DNA from: Rugamonas rubra
GTDB taxonomy: Bacteria > Pseudomonadota > Gammaproteobacteria > Burkholderiales > Burkholderiaceae_D
Direction of reading: 5' to 3'
Assembly (NCBI RefSeq): GCF_900114705.1
Contig: NZ_FOTW01000011.1
Coordinates: 62,001-126,000, forward strand
Length of the DNA stretch: 64,000 bases
Position 1 is the first letter of the stretch, and each line of letters starts with the position of its first letter. The notes beneath the pieces are model-generated. The model ran no database searches and was not told where the DNA came from. It saw only the letters and a list, made by a program, of their open reading frames with translations. Both the position numbers and the translations under genes were made by a program. This document shows positions 8,734 to 17,566 of this stretch, piece after piece.

Positions 8734-9914
8734 TGGGCGCGGCGGGCATGGCGGGTGGGCCGGCGGTGGCGTCGGCCTTGTTGGCGGGGCCGGGCGAACG
8801 CCGCGTGCTGCTGCCGGCGCACATCGCCGAGCAGGCGGCGCCGGCGCACGGCGCCATCCGCGACTTCGCCGGCGTCAGCATGGGCACCGGCTGGTCGGTG
8901 CGGCTGGTCGACCACGGCCGCGCCGCCACCTTGCCGCCGCGTTTGCAACAGGGCCTGCAGGGCCAGCTCGACCAGGTGGTGGCGCAAATGAGCCACTGGG
9001 AGAGCGACTCCGACCTGGGCCGCTTCAACCTGGCCGAGGCCGGCAGCTGGCAGCGCCTGCCCGAGGAATTCTTCACCGTGCTGGCCTTCGCCATGCGCGT
9101 CGCCCGCGACACGGGCGACGCCTACGACCCCTGCGCCGGCGCCATGGTCAACCTGTGGGGCTTCGGCCCCGCCGGCGGCTTCGAGCGGCCCGGCTTCGCG
9201 CCGCCGGACGCCGCCCAGGTGGCGCGGCTGCTGGAGCGGCGGCGCCAGGCCAGGGTCGAACTCGACCATGCCGGCCGGCGCGCCCGCCAGCCGGGTGGCG
9301 TGCTGCTCGACTTGTCGGCCGTTGCCAAGGGCTACGGCGTCGACCGCTTGGCCGAGTACCTGGAGGCGCAGGGCATCCGCCACTACCTGGTCGAGGTCGG
9401 CGGCGAGCTGCGCGGCGCCGGCGTCAAGCCGGACGGCCAGCCGTGGTGGGTGGCGCTGGAACAGCCCGGAGCGAGCACGGCCGGTATGGCGCCGAGCGTC
9501 GCCGCCCTGTCCGCCGCTGCGCCGGCCGGGCCGGCCGCCGCCGCCGCGTCCGCCGGTGGCGAGCTGGTGCTGGCGCTGCACGGCTTGGCCGTGGCCACCT
9601 CGGGCGATTACCGGCGCTACTTCAACGCCGACGCGGCCGACCTGTCGTCGCCCGCGCATACCCAGCCGCAACGCTATTCCCACACCATCGATCCGCGCAG
9701 CGGCATGCCGATCACCAATCAATTGGCCTCGGTGACGGTGGTGCATGCCCAGTGCATGGCCGCCGACGCCTGGTCCACCGCGCTCACCGTGCTCGGCCCC
9801 GAGGCCGGCCTGGCGCTGGCCGACCGGCTCGGCCTGGCCGCCCGCTTCGTGCTGCGCACGCCGGACGGCTGCGCCGAACGCTTGAGCGCGGCCTTCCAAC
9901 AGATGCTCGCATGA
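8733..9914 (+). CDS. apbE: FAD:protein FMN transferase (ApbE)
   Basis: A 393-residue member of the ApbE family, which moves FMN from FAD to a Thr/Ser on exported proteins using Mg2+. Family marks in order: SMGTGWSVRL, DLSAVAKGYGVDRLAEYL, VEVGGELRGAG, LAVATSGDYRRYF, HTIDPRSGMPI and AADAWSTALTVLG. A Gly/Ala insertion of about 30 residues precedes ELVLALHG. The GTG start at 8733 overlaps the previous stop by one base; ATG at 8748 is an alternative. Export is likely, but the N-terminus is a weak signal sequence without a clear lipobox. Its probable substrate is the DUF2271 protein encoded two genes earlier. The stop overlaps the next start (ATGA). Confidence 0.93.
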   Translation: MGAAGMAGGPAVASALLAGPGERRVLLPAHIAEQAAPAHGAIRDFAGVSMGTGWSVRLVDHGRAATLPPRLQQGLQGQLDQVVAQMSHWESDSDLGRFNLAEAGSWQRLPEEFFTVLAFAMRVARDTGDAYDPCAGAMVNLWGFGPAGGFERPGFAPPDAAQVARLLERRRQARVELDHAGRRARQPGGVLLDLSAVAKGYGVDRLAEYLEAQGIRHYLVEVGGELRGAGVKPDGQPWWVALEQPGASTAGMAPSVAALSAAAPAGPAAAAASAGGELVLALHGLAVATSGDYRRYFNADAADLSSPAHTQPQRYSHTIDPRSGMPITNQLASVTVVHAQCMAADAWSTALTVLGPEAGLALADRLGLAARFVLRTPDGCAERLSAAFQQMLA

Positions 9915-11275
9915 ACTTCACCAACGATCCGACCCGGCTGCTGTTGCTGGCCGGCCTGGCCCTGGCCTACGCCCTGGTCTGCCTGCTGCCCTACCTGCGC
10001 CAGCGGCACAAACGCCGGGCCGCGCTGCTGGCGCGCGCCCAGGCCGGCCAGAGTCCGGCCTGGCTGGTGGCCTACGCCAGCCAGACCGGCAACGCCGAGC
10101 AGCTGGCGCGCCAAACCCACGCCACGCTGGCGTTGGCCGGCATCGCCGCCCGCCTGTGCGAGCTGTCCGAGCTGACGGCGGCCGAGCTGCAGGGCGCCGA
10201 GCGCGCGCTGTTCCTGGTCAGCACCTACGGCGAGGGCGACGCGCCCGACGCCGGCGCCGCCTTCGCCCAGCGCCTGCTGGGCGGCGAGCTGGCGCTGGGC
10301 CAGTTGCACTACGCCGTGCTGGCGCTGGGCGACCGCGCCTACAAGCACTACTGTGGCTTCGGCCGCGCGCTCGACCATTGGCTGGCCGGGCAGGGCGCCC
10401 GGGCGCTGTTCCCGCGCATCGAGGTCGACCGCAGCGCCGAGGCCGCCATCGCCCAATGGCGCCAGCAACTGAGCCACCTGGCCGGCACCAGCGACGCGCC
10501 CGACTGGGCCGCGCCGGCCTTCGCCGGCTGGCGCCTGGCCGAGCGGCGCCTGCTCAATCCGGGCAGCGCCGGCGCGCCGCTCTACCATCTGGAGCTGGAG
10601 CCGCAGTCGGGCGCGCTGCCGGACTGGCAGTCGGGCGACCTGGTGCAGGTGGCCGCGCCGGCCGAGCCGGACCGGCCGCGCGAATACTCGATCGCCTCGG
10701 TGCCGGCCGACGGCCGCGTGCACCTGCTGGTGCGCCTGCTGCGCCACCCGGACGGCACGGCCGGCCTGGCCTCCGGCTGGCTGTGCCTGCAGGCGGCGCC
10801 GGGCGAGGTGCTGCCGCTGCGCCTGCGGCCGCACCGCCGCTTCCGCCTGGAGGACAACGCCGAGCTGCCGCTGATCCTGATCGGCAACGGCAGCGGCATC
10901 GCCGGCCTGCGCGGCCACCTGCGCGCCTGCGCCCTGGCCGGCCGGGGCCGCGTCTGGTTGCTGTTCGGCGAGCGCAACGCCGCCTTCGACGCCCACTACG
11001 CCGACGAGCTGGCCGGCTGGCGCGAGACCGGCCTGCTCGAGCGCCTCGACCTGGTCTACTCGCGCGACCAGCCGCAGCGCCGCTACGTGCAGGACCGCCT
11101 GGCCGAGCAGGGCGCGGCGCTGCGCGACTGGGTCGCGCGCGGCGCCGCGCTGTACGTCTGCGGCAGCCTGGACGGCATGGCCGCCGGCGTCGACCGCGTC
11201 CTGCGCGAGCAGCTGGGCGGCGCCGCGCTGGACGCGCTGGCGGCCGCCGGGCGCTACCGGCGCGATGTCTACTAA
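9911..11275 (+). CDS. Membrane-anchored flavodoxin/FNR reductase (CysJ-like)
   Basis: A 454-residue diflavin reductase. An N-terminal helix (about 10-28, LLLLAGLALAYALVCLLPYL) followed by basic residues anchors it with the catalytic part in the cytoplasm. Flavodoxin domain about 48-190 (YASQTGNAEQLA, STYGEGDAPD, LGDRAYKHYCGFG). FNR domain about 205-454: FAD motif REYSIAS, NADPH motif GNGSGIAGLRGHL, YVCGSLDGMA, and a C-terminal aromatic residue (RRDVY). It resembles the flavoprotein of sulfite reductase, but no sulfite reductase haemoprotein is nearby. As last gene of the Fur-controlled unit it most likely feeds NADPH electrons to the PepSY membrane protein. ATGA overlap with apbE. Confidence 0.9.
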   Translation: MNFTNDPTRLLLLAGLALAYALVCLLPYLRQRHKRRAALLARAQAGQSPAWLVAYASQTGNAEQLARQTHATLALAGIAARLCELSELTAAELQGAERALFLVSTYGEGDAPDAGAAFAQRLLGGELALGQLHYAVLALGDRAYKHYCGFGRALDHWLAGQGARALFPRIEVDRSAEAAIAQWRQQLSHLAGTSDAPDWAAPAFAGWRLAERRLLNPGSAGAPLYHLELEPQSGALPDWQSGDLVQVAAPAEPDRPREYSIASVPADGRVHLLVRLLRHPDGTAGLASGWLCLQAAPGEVLPLRLRPHRRFRLEDNAELPLILIGNGSGIAGLRGHLRACALAGRGRVWLLFGERNAAFDAHYADELAGWRETGLLERLDLVYSRDQPQRRYVQDRLAEQGAALRDWVARGAALYVCGSLDGMAAGVDRVLREQLGGAALDALAAAGRYRRDVY

Positions 11276-11683
11276 TTGCAACAACGATAAAATCCGCGAT
11301 TCCATCTATACGGCTATTGCCAATAATCTAAAAATATTCTTCCGCGATTATATGGATATGCATATTTTGTATATGTAAAATGTAATTTCTCCAAACTTAT
11401 CATGTTTGTACTTATTTTGTATCCAAAATGTAAATAAAACGCGCAAAGTCGTTCACACATCGTGTCATTTTGGCGACATAATCGCCCGCTGTTGAGCAAT
11501 AGGGCGACTCTTGTCGCGCTGTGTCCTCTTCCTCGTCACACCCTCGAACCGCATCCGCTGGCGCCTTGCCCACAGAATGTCGTCGACATGGCAAGGCAGA
11601 CTGTTTCATGACCCCAGGTTCACCACCCAGGCGGCACGGCTATTGCTCTCGACTTTGTTATTCACACATCGGGAGTATTCTGA
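11276..11683. other. AT-rich intergenic region before the TonB receptor
   Basis: About 400 bp without a supported gene. The first 200 bp (to about 11490) are much more AT-rich than anything nearby, with runs such as ATATGGATATGCATATTTTG. The second half returns toward genomic composition. No Fur box as good as the one at 6618 was found. A GGGAG Shine-Dalgarno at about 11671 serves the receptor start. The promoter and any attenuator presumably lie here. Confidence 0.6.
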
Positions 11684-14434
11684 ATGGTTTTGCAACAAAA
11701 AATTGGCGTGCGTTCGGTCCGCCTCGCCCTGGGCGTCCTGGCGGGCACCGCCATCATCGCCGGCCAGGTCCGCGCGCAAGAGCAGCAGATTCAAAAAGTT
11801 GAAATCACCGGTTCGAGCATCAAGCGCATCGCCGTCGAAGGCGCGCTGCCGGTGCAGCGCCTGTCGCAGGAAGCCATCGCCAAGTCGGGCGCGACCAACG
11901 TCGCCGACCTGATCCAGGCGCTGCCGGCGATGCAGGGCTTCACCATCGCCGCCACCGCCGCCGGCTCCAATTCGGGCGGCCGTGTCTCGGCGTCGATCCA
12001 CAACATCGGCGAGCAGTACACCCTGGTCCTGCTCGACGGCCGCCGCATCGCGCCGTCCGACTCGGGCAGCACGATCAACCTGAATTCGATCCCGATGAGC
12101 GCCGTCGAGCGCGTCGAGATCCTGACCGACGGCGCCTCGGCCCTGTACGGCTCGGACGCCATCGCCGGCGTCATCAACTTCATCCTGAAGAAGAACCAGC
12201 GCGGCGGCACCGTCGAGGCGACCTACAACACCCCGACCGACAGCCGCAAGGGCCAGTCCTACAACACCAGCCTCACCTACGGCGCCGGCAACCTGGAAGA
12301 CGACCGCTTCAACATCATCGCCAGCTACCGCCACGACGAGGCCGGCCCGATCAAGGCGACCGACCGCGACTTCGCCAAGACCGCCTACATCCCGTTCAGC
12401 AACAACGGCAACAACTACATCTACGACCGCACCAGCCCGGTCACCGTGCCGGCCAACGTCGCCGTGGCGTACAAGGGAGACCAGCCGTCGTCGAGCTTCA
12501 GCCCCTACCTGCTGAAGAACGGCAACTGCCCGGCGCTCAGCTACGCCAGCCTGTCGAACAACGCCAACTCGCGCAACTGCTCCTTCGACTTCGCCTCGAC
12601 CGTCGAGATCGTGCCGCAAAACAAGCGCGACAGCTTCTTCACCAAGGCCACCGTCAAGGCCACCGACGACATCGCCGTCTTCGCCTTGGTGGCCCTGTCG
12701 CGCTACGACATGACCGCGCGCATCGCGCCGAACACGGCGCCGTTCGCCATCGACACCAAGTCGGCGCTGTACGCCAACAACGTGCTGCCCTTCCTGACGC
12801 CGGCCCAGGCGGCCGACGTGGCCAAGGTTTCGGGCAGCTACCGCACCTACGACTGGGGCACCCGCGACGCGCAAACCCTGACCGACTCCAACCACCTGGT
12901 GCTGGGCGCCGACGGCGAGATCGGCGCCTGGAGCTTCGGCACCGGCCTGACTTGGTCGCAGAACAAGATCGAGGAACGCTATGTCGGCGGCTACGCGCGC
13001 AGCAAGGAGTTCAAGTCGATGCTGGCCACCGCCGCCTTCGATCCGTTCGCGCTGATCGGCGGCCAGAGCGAGGCCACCAAGGGCCTGATCCAGAACTCGA
13101 AGTTCGTCGGTACGCTGCGCGAGGCCGCGACCACCCTGCGCGGCATCGACGCGCACGCTTCGCGCGAGGTGTTCACCCTGCCGGGCGGCGCCGCCAACAT
13201 CGGCCTGGGCGCCGACTATCGCAAGTACAGCTTCAAGCAGACCCCGGCCGACGCCGCCGTCAACAACGAGATCTACAACGTCAGCGCGCCGGGCGCCTAC
13301 GACATGAGCCGCAACAGCTACGGCCTGTTCAGCGAACTGATCGCCCCGGTGAGCAAGGACCTGGAACTGAGCATGGGCGTCCGCTACGACGCCATCGGCG
13401 CGATCGACGACGACCTGGCCCACCGCACGGTCGGCCAGAAGCAGTCGGCCGGCACCTACAAGGTGTCGGCGCGCTGGCAGCCGGCCAAGACCGTGCTGGT
13501 GCGCGGTTCCTACGGCACCGGCTTCAAGGCGCCGAGCATGTTGGAACTGGCCCAGCCGCTGGTCAGCGCCGGCGTCACCGCCTCGGTGCACGAGTGCCCG
13601 ATCGCCGACAAGGTGCTGTGCCGTCCGGGCGTGGTGCAGTACAACAAGATGAACCTTGGCAACGAGAACCTGAAGCCGGAAAAGTCCAAGCAATACTCGA
13701 TCGGTTTCCGCTACGAGCCGAGCTCGGCCTTCACCATCGGCGCCGACCTGTGGGACGTGCGCATCAAGGACGCCGTCGACTACGTCAGCGAAACGCTGAT
13801 CTTCAACGATCCGGTCAAGTACCGTTCGTTGTTGAGCACCTTCACCGAGCCGTCGACCGGCAACACCTACTGGGCCATGCAGTCGCCGCCGGTCAACCTG
13901 GGCGAGAAGCACAACCGCGGCATCGACTACGATCTGGTGGCACGCCATCGCTACAGCTTCGGCAACCTGACCGCCAACCTGAGCGGCACCTACCTGATGA
14001 AGTCGGAGTACACCGTGCCGGGCGATACCTCGGGCGCTTGGACCTCGAGCCTGAACTACTTCGGCGCGGATGACCAGGTCGCCTTCCGCCACGTCGTGCG
14101 CACCAGCCTGACGCTCGACACCGGCGCGTTGAGCAACACCTTGACGATGAACTACCGCAACGGCTACACCGACGCGGAAGCCTCGGTGCGCAACCTGGGC
14201 ACCAACAAGAACGAGAAGATCCGTTTGCAGGTGCCGTCCTACATCACGCTGGACTGGCAGGGCCGCTTCATGGTCACCAAGACCGCGTCGATCCGCGCCG
14301 GCATCAAGAACCTGTTGAACCGCGAACCGCCGCTGTCGCTGCGCAACTCGTCGGGCCACCAGGTCGGCTTCGATCCGCGCTACGCCGATGCGATGCTGCG
14401 TACCTTCTACGTTACTGGCAACTATCAGTTCTAA
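11684..14434 (+). CDS. TonB-dependent outer-membrane receptor
   Basis: A 916-residue receptor. Signal peptide about 1-31 (ending GQVRAQ), TonB-box/plug start (QKVEITGSSIKR), plug domain about 50-165 (GATNVADLIQALP, VLLDGRRIAP, VERVEILTDGASALYGSDAI, GVINFILKK), then a 22-strand barrel ending in NYQF with the terminal Phe needed for assembly. There is no FecA-type signalling domain and no adjacent sigma/anti-sigma pair. The substrate is not evident. Its position directly after the Fur-controlled reductase unit and opposite hemP suggests a ferric complex or haem. A strong terminator follows at once. Confidence 0.93.
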   Translation: MVLQQKIGVRSVRLALGVLAGTAIIAGQVRAQEQQIQKVEITGSSIKRIAVEGALPVQRLSQEAIAKSGATNVADLIQALPAMQGFTIAATAAGSNSGGRVSASIHNIGEQYTLVLLDGRRIAPSDSGSTINLNSIPMSAVERVEILTDGASALYGSDAIAGVINFILKKNQRGGTVEATYNTPTDSRKGQSYNTSLTYGAGNLEDDRFNIIASYRHDEAGPIKATDRDFAKTAYIPFSNNGNNYIYDRTSPVTVPANVAVAYKGDQPSSSFSPYLLKNGNCPALSYASLSNNANSRNCSFDFASTVEIVPQNKRDSFFTKATVKATDDIAVFALVALSRYDMTARIAPNTAPFAIDTKSALYANNVLPFLTPAQAADVAKVSGSYRTYDWGTRDAQTLTDSNHLVLGADGEIGAWSFGTGLTWSQNKIEERYVGGYARSKEFKSMLATAAFDPFALIGGQSEATKGLIQNSKFVGTLREAATTLRGIDAHASREVFTLPGGAANIGLGADYRKYSFKQTPADAAVNNEIYNVSAPGAYDMSRNSYGLFSELIAPVSKDLELSMGVRYDAIGAIDDDLAHRTVGQKQSAGTYKVSARWQPAKTVLVRGSYGTGFKAPSMLELAQPLVSAGVTASVHECPIADKVLCRPGVVQYNKMNLGNENLKPEKSKQYSIGFRYEPSSAFTIGADLWDVRIKDAVDYVSETLIFNDPVKYRSLLSTFTEPSTGNTYWAMQSPPVNLGEKHNRGIDYDLVARHRYSFGNLTANLSGTYLMKSEYTVPGDTSGAWTSSLNYFGADDQVAFRHVVRTSLTLDTGALSNTLTMNYRNGYTDAEASVRNLGTNKNEKIRLQVPSYITLDWQGRFMVTKTASIRAGIKNLLNREPPLSLRNSSGHQVGFDPRYADAMLRTFYVTGNYQF

Positions 14435-14463
14435 GCGCCTGCTAGGCGTCTAACGTCCCGACC

Positions 14464-14503
14464 AAAAAAAGCCCCGGCCGCTTGCGCGACCGGGGCTTTT
14501 TTT
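14464..14503. terminator. Bidirectional intrinsic terminator
   Basis: Stem GCCCCGG/CCGGGGC (14471-14477 with 14490-14496) is flanked by seven A on the left and seven T on the right. It therefore ends the receptor transcript and the convergent DUF2325 transcript. Confidence 0.92.
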
Positions 14504-14542
14504 CGTCCGCGCGGCACGGCCGCCGGCGGCCTGTTCGGCGGC

Positions 14543-15850
14543 CTATTCGGTGGCCGTCTCCAGGCCGCGCGCCAGGCTGGAGATGCTCGGGTTGTCGATG
14601 AACACGCAGCGCTTGCCGGTGCGCTTGCAGTGGTCCTTGACGCGCCAGTAGGCGCTGTGGCTGATGCAGCCGGTCTGGCAGATCACCAGGTCGGCCGCCG
14701 CCAGGCTGGCGTCGAGCTGGTTGGCGTTGTCCTCCAGGCCGCCGTCGTGGTGGGCGAACTGGGCGCCGCCGCGCTCGATCAGCTCGCGGTAGGTCGCCAC
14801 GTTGCCGCTGCGCCCGCCCACGCACAGCACGCTCTGGTCGCGCAGGCGCAGCGGCATGCGCACCACCTGCTCGGCCGGCGCCACGGCGGCCGGCGCCGGC
14901 GCCGCCGGACGCGCCGCCGGCTCGGCGCGCGCCGCCAGCTTCAGCTCGGTGATCTGCTCGCGCAGCGCGCGCTCGCGCTGCTCCATCTGCTGCAGCCGCT
15001 CGGCCAGGCGGGCGCGCGACGCCAGCCCGGGAATCGCGCCGCGCAGCTCGGCCAGCTCGGCGCGCAGCGAGTCGATCATGCTGTCCCGGCCGACCAGGTG
15101 GGCGCGCAGCTGCATCTGCTGGGTGGCGTGCAGCCCGGCCTGGGCGGTCTTCTCGGCCAGCAGGGCGGCGGCGCGCTGGCGCGCCTTGTCGAGCTGGTGC
15201 TGCAGCTCGCGGTTCTCGGCCAAGGTGGCCTGGAACTTGCCCAGGTCGGCGCGCACGCAGGCGCCGGCCTGGTGCTGCACCATGTGCAGGTCGCGGCACA
15301 TCTGCTCCTCCAGCTCGGCGCTGCAGCGCGGATGGCTGAGTCCGGCCCAGAAGGCGCCGGCGACGTCGCCCGCTTCCACGGCGGCGCGCCACAGCGCGGC
15401 CAGCTGGGCGCTGTCGCGCGCGCCGCGATAGCGCAGCAGCACCGCCGCGTAGCGCCGTTCCAGCTCCTTTTGCAGCGCCTCGGACAGACGGTTGCGGCTG
15501 CCGCACTCGGTCACCGCGCCAACGTGCACCTCGTAGTCGTCGGCCAGCACCTTGCCGCCGCTGACCTTGTCGACCAGCTTGCGCAGCACGCCCAGCGGCA
15601 GGCCGACGCCGACCAGCGGGCAGTGGCAGGCGTGGCCCAGCTCCCACAGGCGGCGCCGGCGCGAGGCCAGCGCCGGTTCGAGGGCGCTGGCGACGTTGTG
15701 GATCAGCGGCGCGCCGCTCGGGGCATCGCGCCGCGCGCCGCGCGGGGAGTCGGCTGGCCCGGCGTGTTTCTCGCCGTGCCGATGGGCGTGCTTATCATCG
15801 TGCTTATCGTCGTGATTATTGTCGTGATTCTTGTCGTGTTTATCGCACAT
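14543..15850 (-). CDS. DUF2325 protein with His-rich N-terminus and coiled coil
   Basis: A 435-residue cytoplasmic protein. Residues about 4-28 are a His/Asp/Lys/Asn-rich run (HDKNHDNNHDDKHDDKH and onward) that should bind transition metals. A helical region with several Cys (HACHCPLVGVG, SHPRCSAELEEQMCRDLH) follows. A long coiled coil spans about 215-310. The C-terminal DUF2325 domain (about 340-430) contains VLCVGGRSGN, HHDGGLEDN, ICQTGCISHSAYWRVKDHC and CVFIDNPSISS. The function is not established; DUF2325 proteins are often encoded next to hemP and iron genes. It is last in a unit behind hemP and a 110-residue protein and faces the TonB receptor. Confidence 0.85.
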   Translation of the reverse strand: MCDKHDKNHDNNHDDKHDDKHAHRHGEKHAGPADSPRGARRDAPSGAPLIHNVASALEPALASRRRRLWELGHACHCPLVGVGLPLGVLRKLVDKVSGGKVLADDYEVHVGAVTECGSRNRLSEALQKELERRYAAVLLRYRGARDSAQLAALWRAAVEAGDVAGAFWAGLSHPRCSAELEEQMCRDLHMVQHQAGACVRADLGKFQATLAENRELQHQLDKARQRAAALLAEKTAQAGLHATQQMQLRAHLVGRDSMIDSLRAELAELRGAIPGLASRARLAERLQQMEQRERALREQITELKLAARAEPAARPAAPAPAAVAPAEQVVRMPLRLRDQSVLCVGGRSGNVATYRELIERGGAQFAHHDGGLEDNANQLDASLAAADLVICQTGCISHSAYWRVKDHCKRTGKRCVFIDNPSISSLARGLETATE

Positions 15851-15859
15851 GGCCGGCCC

Positions 15860-16192
15860 TCACTGCGCCGGCCCGGCGCCACGGCCGCGGCCGATGATGC
15901 GGGCCAGGAAGTTGCCCTTGTCGGTGTCGGGCAGGGTGCTCTCGACCACGCCGGCCCACTGCTCGGACAGTTGCTGGCAGGTGGCGCGCAGCACCGGCGC
16001 CAGCTCGGGCAGGCCGGCCAGCGCCTTCAGGTGGCGCTCGATCACCGAGGCCAGCTTGACGCAGGCGCCCTGCTCGGCGGCGCTGGCGGTGTAGTGCGAC
16101 ATCAGGTGCAGCACCGCCGACAGCATCAGCTCCGGACGCGGCCCGCCATCCCTGGGGGCGAGGAAAATCGGATTGCTACGGTCTATGGCCAT
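15860..16192 (-). CDS. Small conserved-looking protein in the hemP unit
   Basis: A 110-residue, mostly helical soluble protein that I do not recognise. Its middle (AVLHLMSHYTASAAEQGAC, then IERHLKALAGLPELAPVLR) carries His and Cys residues; there is no signal peptide or membrane segment. ATG at 16192 has AGGAG at good spacing; an upstream TTG would add one residue. It lies 9 bp before the DUF2325 gene and 69 bp after hemP, so the three are likely co-transcribed from the Fur-type promoter. A role in haem or iron handling is inferred from position only. Confidence 0.7.
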   Translation of the reverse strand: MAIDRSNPIFLAPRDGGPRPELMLSAVLHLMSHYTASAAEQGACVKLASVIERHLKALAGLPELAPVLRATCQQLSEQWAGVVESTLPDTDKGNFLARIIGRGRGAGPAQ

Positions 16193-16261
16193 CAAACGCT
16201 CCTGGTTGGGGTGTTGGGCTGGCGGCGGGCTGGCGTGGGGAAGGGGGGCTGGCGGAACCGC

Positions 16262-16450
16262 TCAGGCGGTGAGGATCAGCTTGTTCAACTGGGTCACGCG
16301 CAGGCGGTAGATCTTGCCGCCGTGCTCGATCTCCAGCTCGCGCTGGCCCTGCATCAGGGCGGCGCTGTTGATGCGCGGCGCGGCCTGCACGGCCTCGCTT
16401 TGCGGGGCGCTGGACGCGTCGGACCGCACGGGGTTTGGGTGGGTGTGCAT
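16262..16450 (-). CDS. hemP: Hemin uptake protein HemP
   Basis: A 62-residue protein whose C-terminal 36 residues match HemP/HmuP strongly (INSAALMQGQRELEIEHGGK, then YRLRVTQLNKLILTA). Start at 16450 gives the usual family length; the longer frame would read into the promoter. HemP is a small regulator or accessory needed for expression of haem-uptake genes in several Proteobacteria. A promoter with a Fur-like box lies directly upstream, and two genes follow on the same strand. Confidence 0.92.
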   Translation of the reverse strand: MHTHPNPVRSDASSAPQSEAVQAAPRINSAALMQGQRELEIEHGGKIYRLRVTQLNKLILTA

Positions 16451-16470
16451 CACGTGGTGGGCTCCATAAA

Positions 16471-16519
16471 TAAGAATGATTCGCATTTGCATTATTGGTG
16501 AAGATGGCGGGAAATGCAA
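16471..16519 (-). promoter_or_regulatory. hemP promoter with Fur-like box
   Basis: On the minus strand TTGCAT (16519-16514) and AATAAT (16496-16491) are separated by 17 bp. Immediately downstream of the -10, TGCGAATCATTCTTA (16485-16471) matches the 7-1-7 Fur consensus at 11 of 15 positions. The start codon follows about 20 bp later. Confidence 0.7.
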
Positions 16520-16702
16520 GTCTTATTTGCGTCGCGGGGGCGGCGGCGGGGAGGCTGGGCGGGACGGCGGAGGCGCGACAAAAAAGACCCGACGCGGACG
16601 CCGGGCCAAGCTGGGTCTTGCGGGGGATTGCGCGGCTGGGCGGGGGCTGTGCGGGGTGGGCGGAGGGGAATGGGGCGCCGGGGTTTGGGGCGCCGCCGCC
16701 GC

Positions 16703-17566
16703 TCAGATCGCGGCCAGCAGCGGCAGCGTGGCCGCTTGCTCGGCGGCGGATTTGTTCTTGGCCGCCGCCAATTGTTTGGCGCGCGCGCGCGATGGCGGCA
16801 GGCGGCGCAGGGTTTTCAGGGCATCGGCGTCCTTGATGCCGATGGTGCGCTGGTCGACGCTGATCAGGCCGATCTCGTTGAAGGCCGACAAGGTGCGGCT
16901 GACCGTCTCCAGGGTCAGGCCCAGGTAGCTGCCGATCTCGTGGCGCGTCATGCGCAGGTTGAACAGCTTGCTCGAATAGCCCATCTGGGAGAAGCGCTCG
17001 GCCAGCGAGACCAGGAAGCGGGCCACGCGGGCCTCGGCGCTGAGGGCGCCGAGCATGCCGATCATGGCCTGCTCGCGCACCAGCTCGCGGCTCATCACGC
17101 CGTACATCATGTTCTCCAGCTCCAGGTGGATGCGGCCCAGCGCCGTCAGCTTCTTGAACGGCAGCAGGATCAGGTCGCAGTCCGACAGCGCCACGGCCTC
17201 CGACGAGTAGTGCCGCGTGTGGATGCCGTCGACGCCGAGCATGTCGCCCTTCATCGGGAAGCTGAGCACCTGCTCGTTGCCGAACTCGTCGATCAACACC
17301 GTCTTGAGGAAGCCCGAGTTGACGATGTACAGCGTGTCGAAGGGCTGGCCGATGGTGTGGATGCGCTGGCCGGTCTTGAACTGCACGTGTTGGAACAGCA
17401 GTTCCTCGGCGGTGATCGAACAGGCGGCGGGGATGTGCAGCAGGTCGCACACCTCCTTGAGGTTCGACCAGAGCCGGCCCTGACGCTGGCGGCCGGCTTC
17501 CATCGACGAGGACTGCAGGGCCGTCGTTGCGTTGGAGCGGATTTCAGGCGTTTGCGTAGACAGCAT
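16703..17566 (-). CDS. Crp/Fnr-family transcriptional regulator
   Basis: A 287-residue regulator: cyclic-nucleotide-binding-like beta-roll about 55-170 (FKTGQRIHTIGQPFDTLYIV, SFPMKGDMLGVDG), dimerisation helix, and C-terminal HTH (MTRHEIGSYLGLTLETVSRT) whose recognition helix ETVSR is of the FNR type expected to read TTGAT-N4-ATCAA. The classical N-terminal Cys cluster of oxygen-sensing FNR is not obvious; only a C-x8-C pair occurs near residue 43. ATG at 17566 has AGGAG; the open frame extends 58 residues further without support. The C-terminal tail is Lys/Ala-rich. It sits with a NarL-type response regulator and a universal stress protein, a grouping usual for low-oxygen control. Confidence 0.88.
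   Translation of the reverse strand: MLSTQTPEIRSNATTALQSSSMEAGRQRQGRLWSNLKEVCDLLHIPAACSITAEELLFQHVQFKTGQRIHTIGQPFDTLYIVNSGFLKTVLIDEFGNEQVLSFPMKGDMLGVDGIHTRHYSSEAVALSDCDLILLPFKKLTALGRIHLELENMMYGVMSRELVREQAMIGMLGALSAEARVARFLVSLAERFSQMGYSSKLFNLRMTRHEIGSYLGLTLETVSRTLSAFNEIGLISVDQRTIGIKDADALKTLRRLPPSRARAKQLAAAKNKSAAEQAATLPLLAAI

Noticed and set aside
9911-11275. Sulfite reductase flavoprotein CysJ of assimilatory sulfate reduction
   Set aside because: No CysI or other cys gene is nearby, the protein has an N-terminal membrane anchor, and it is in a Fur-controlled flavinylation operon.
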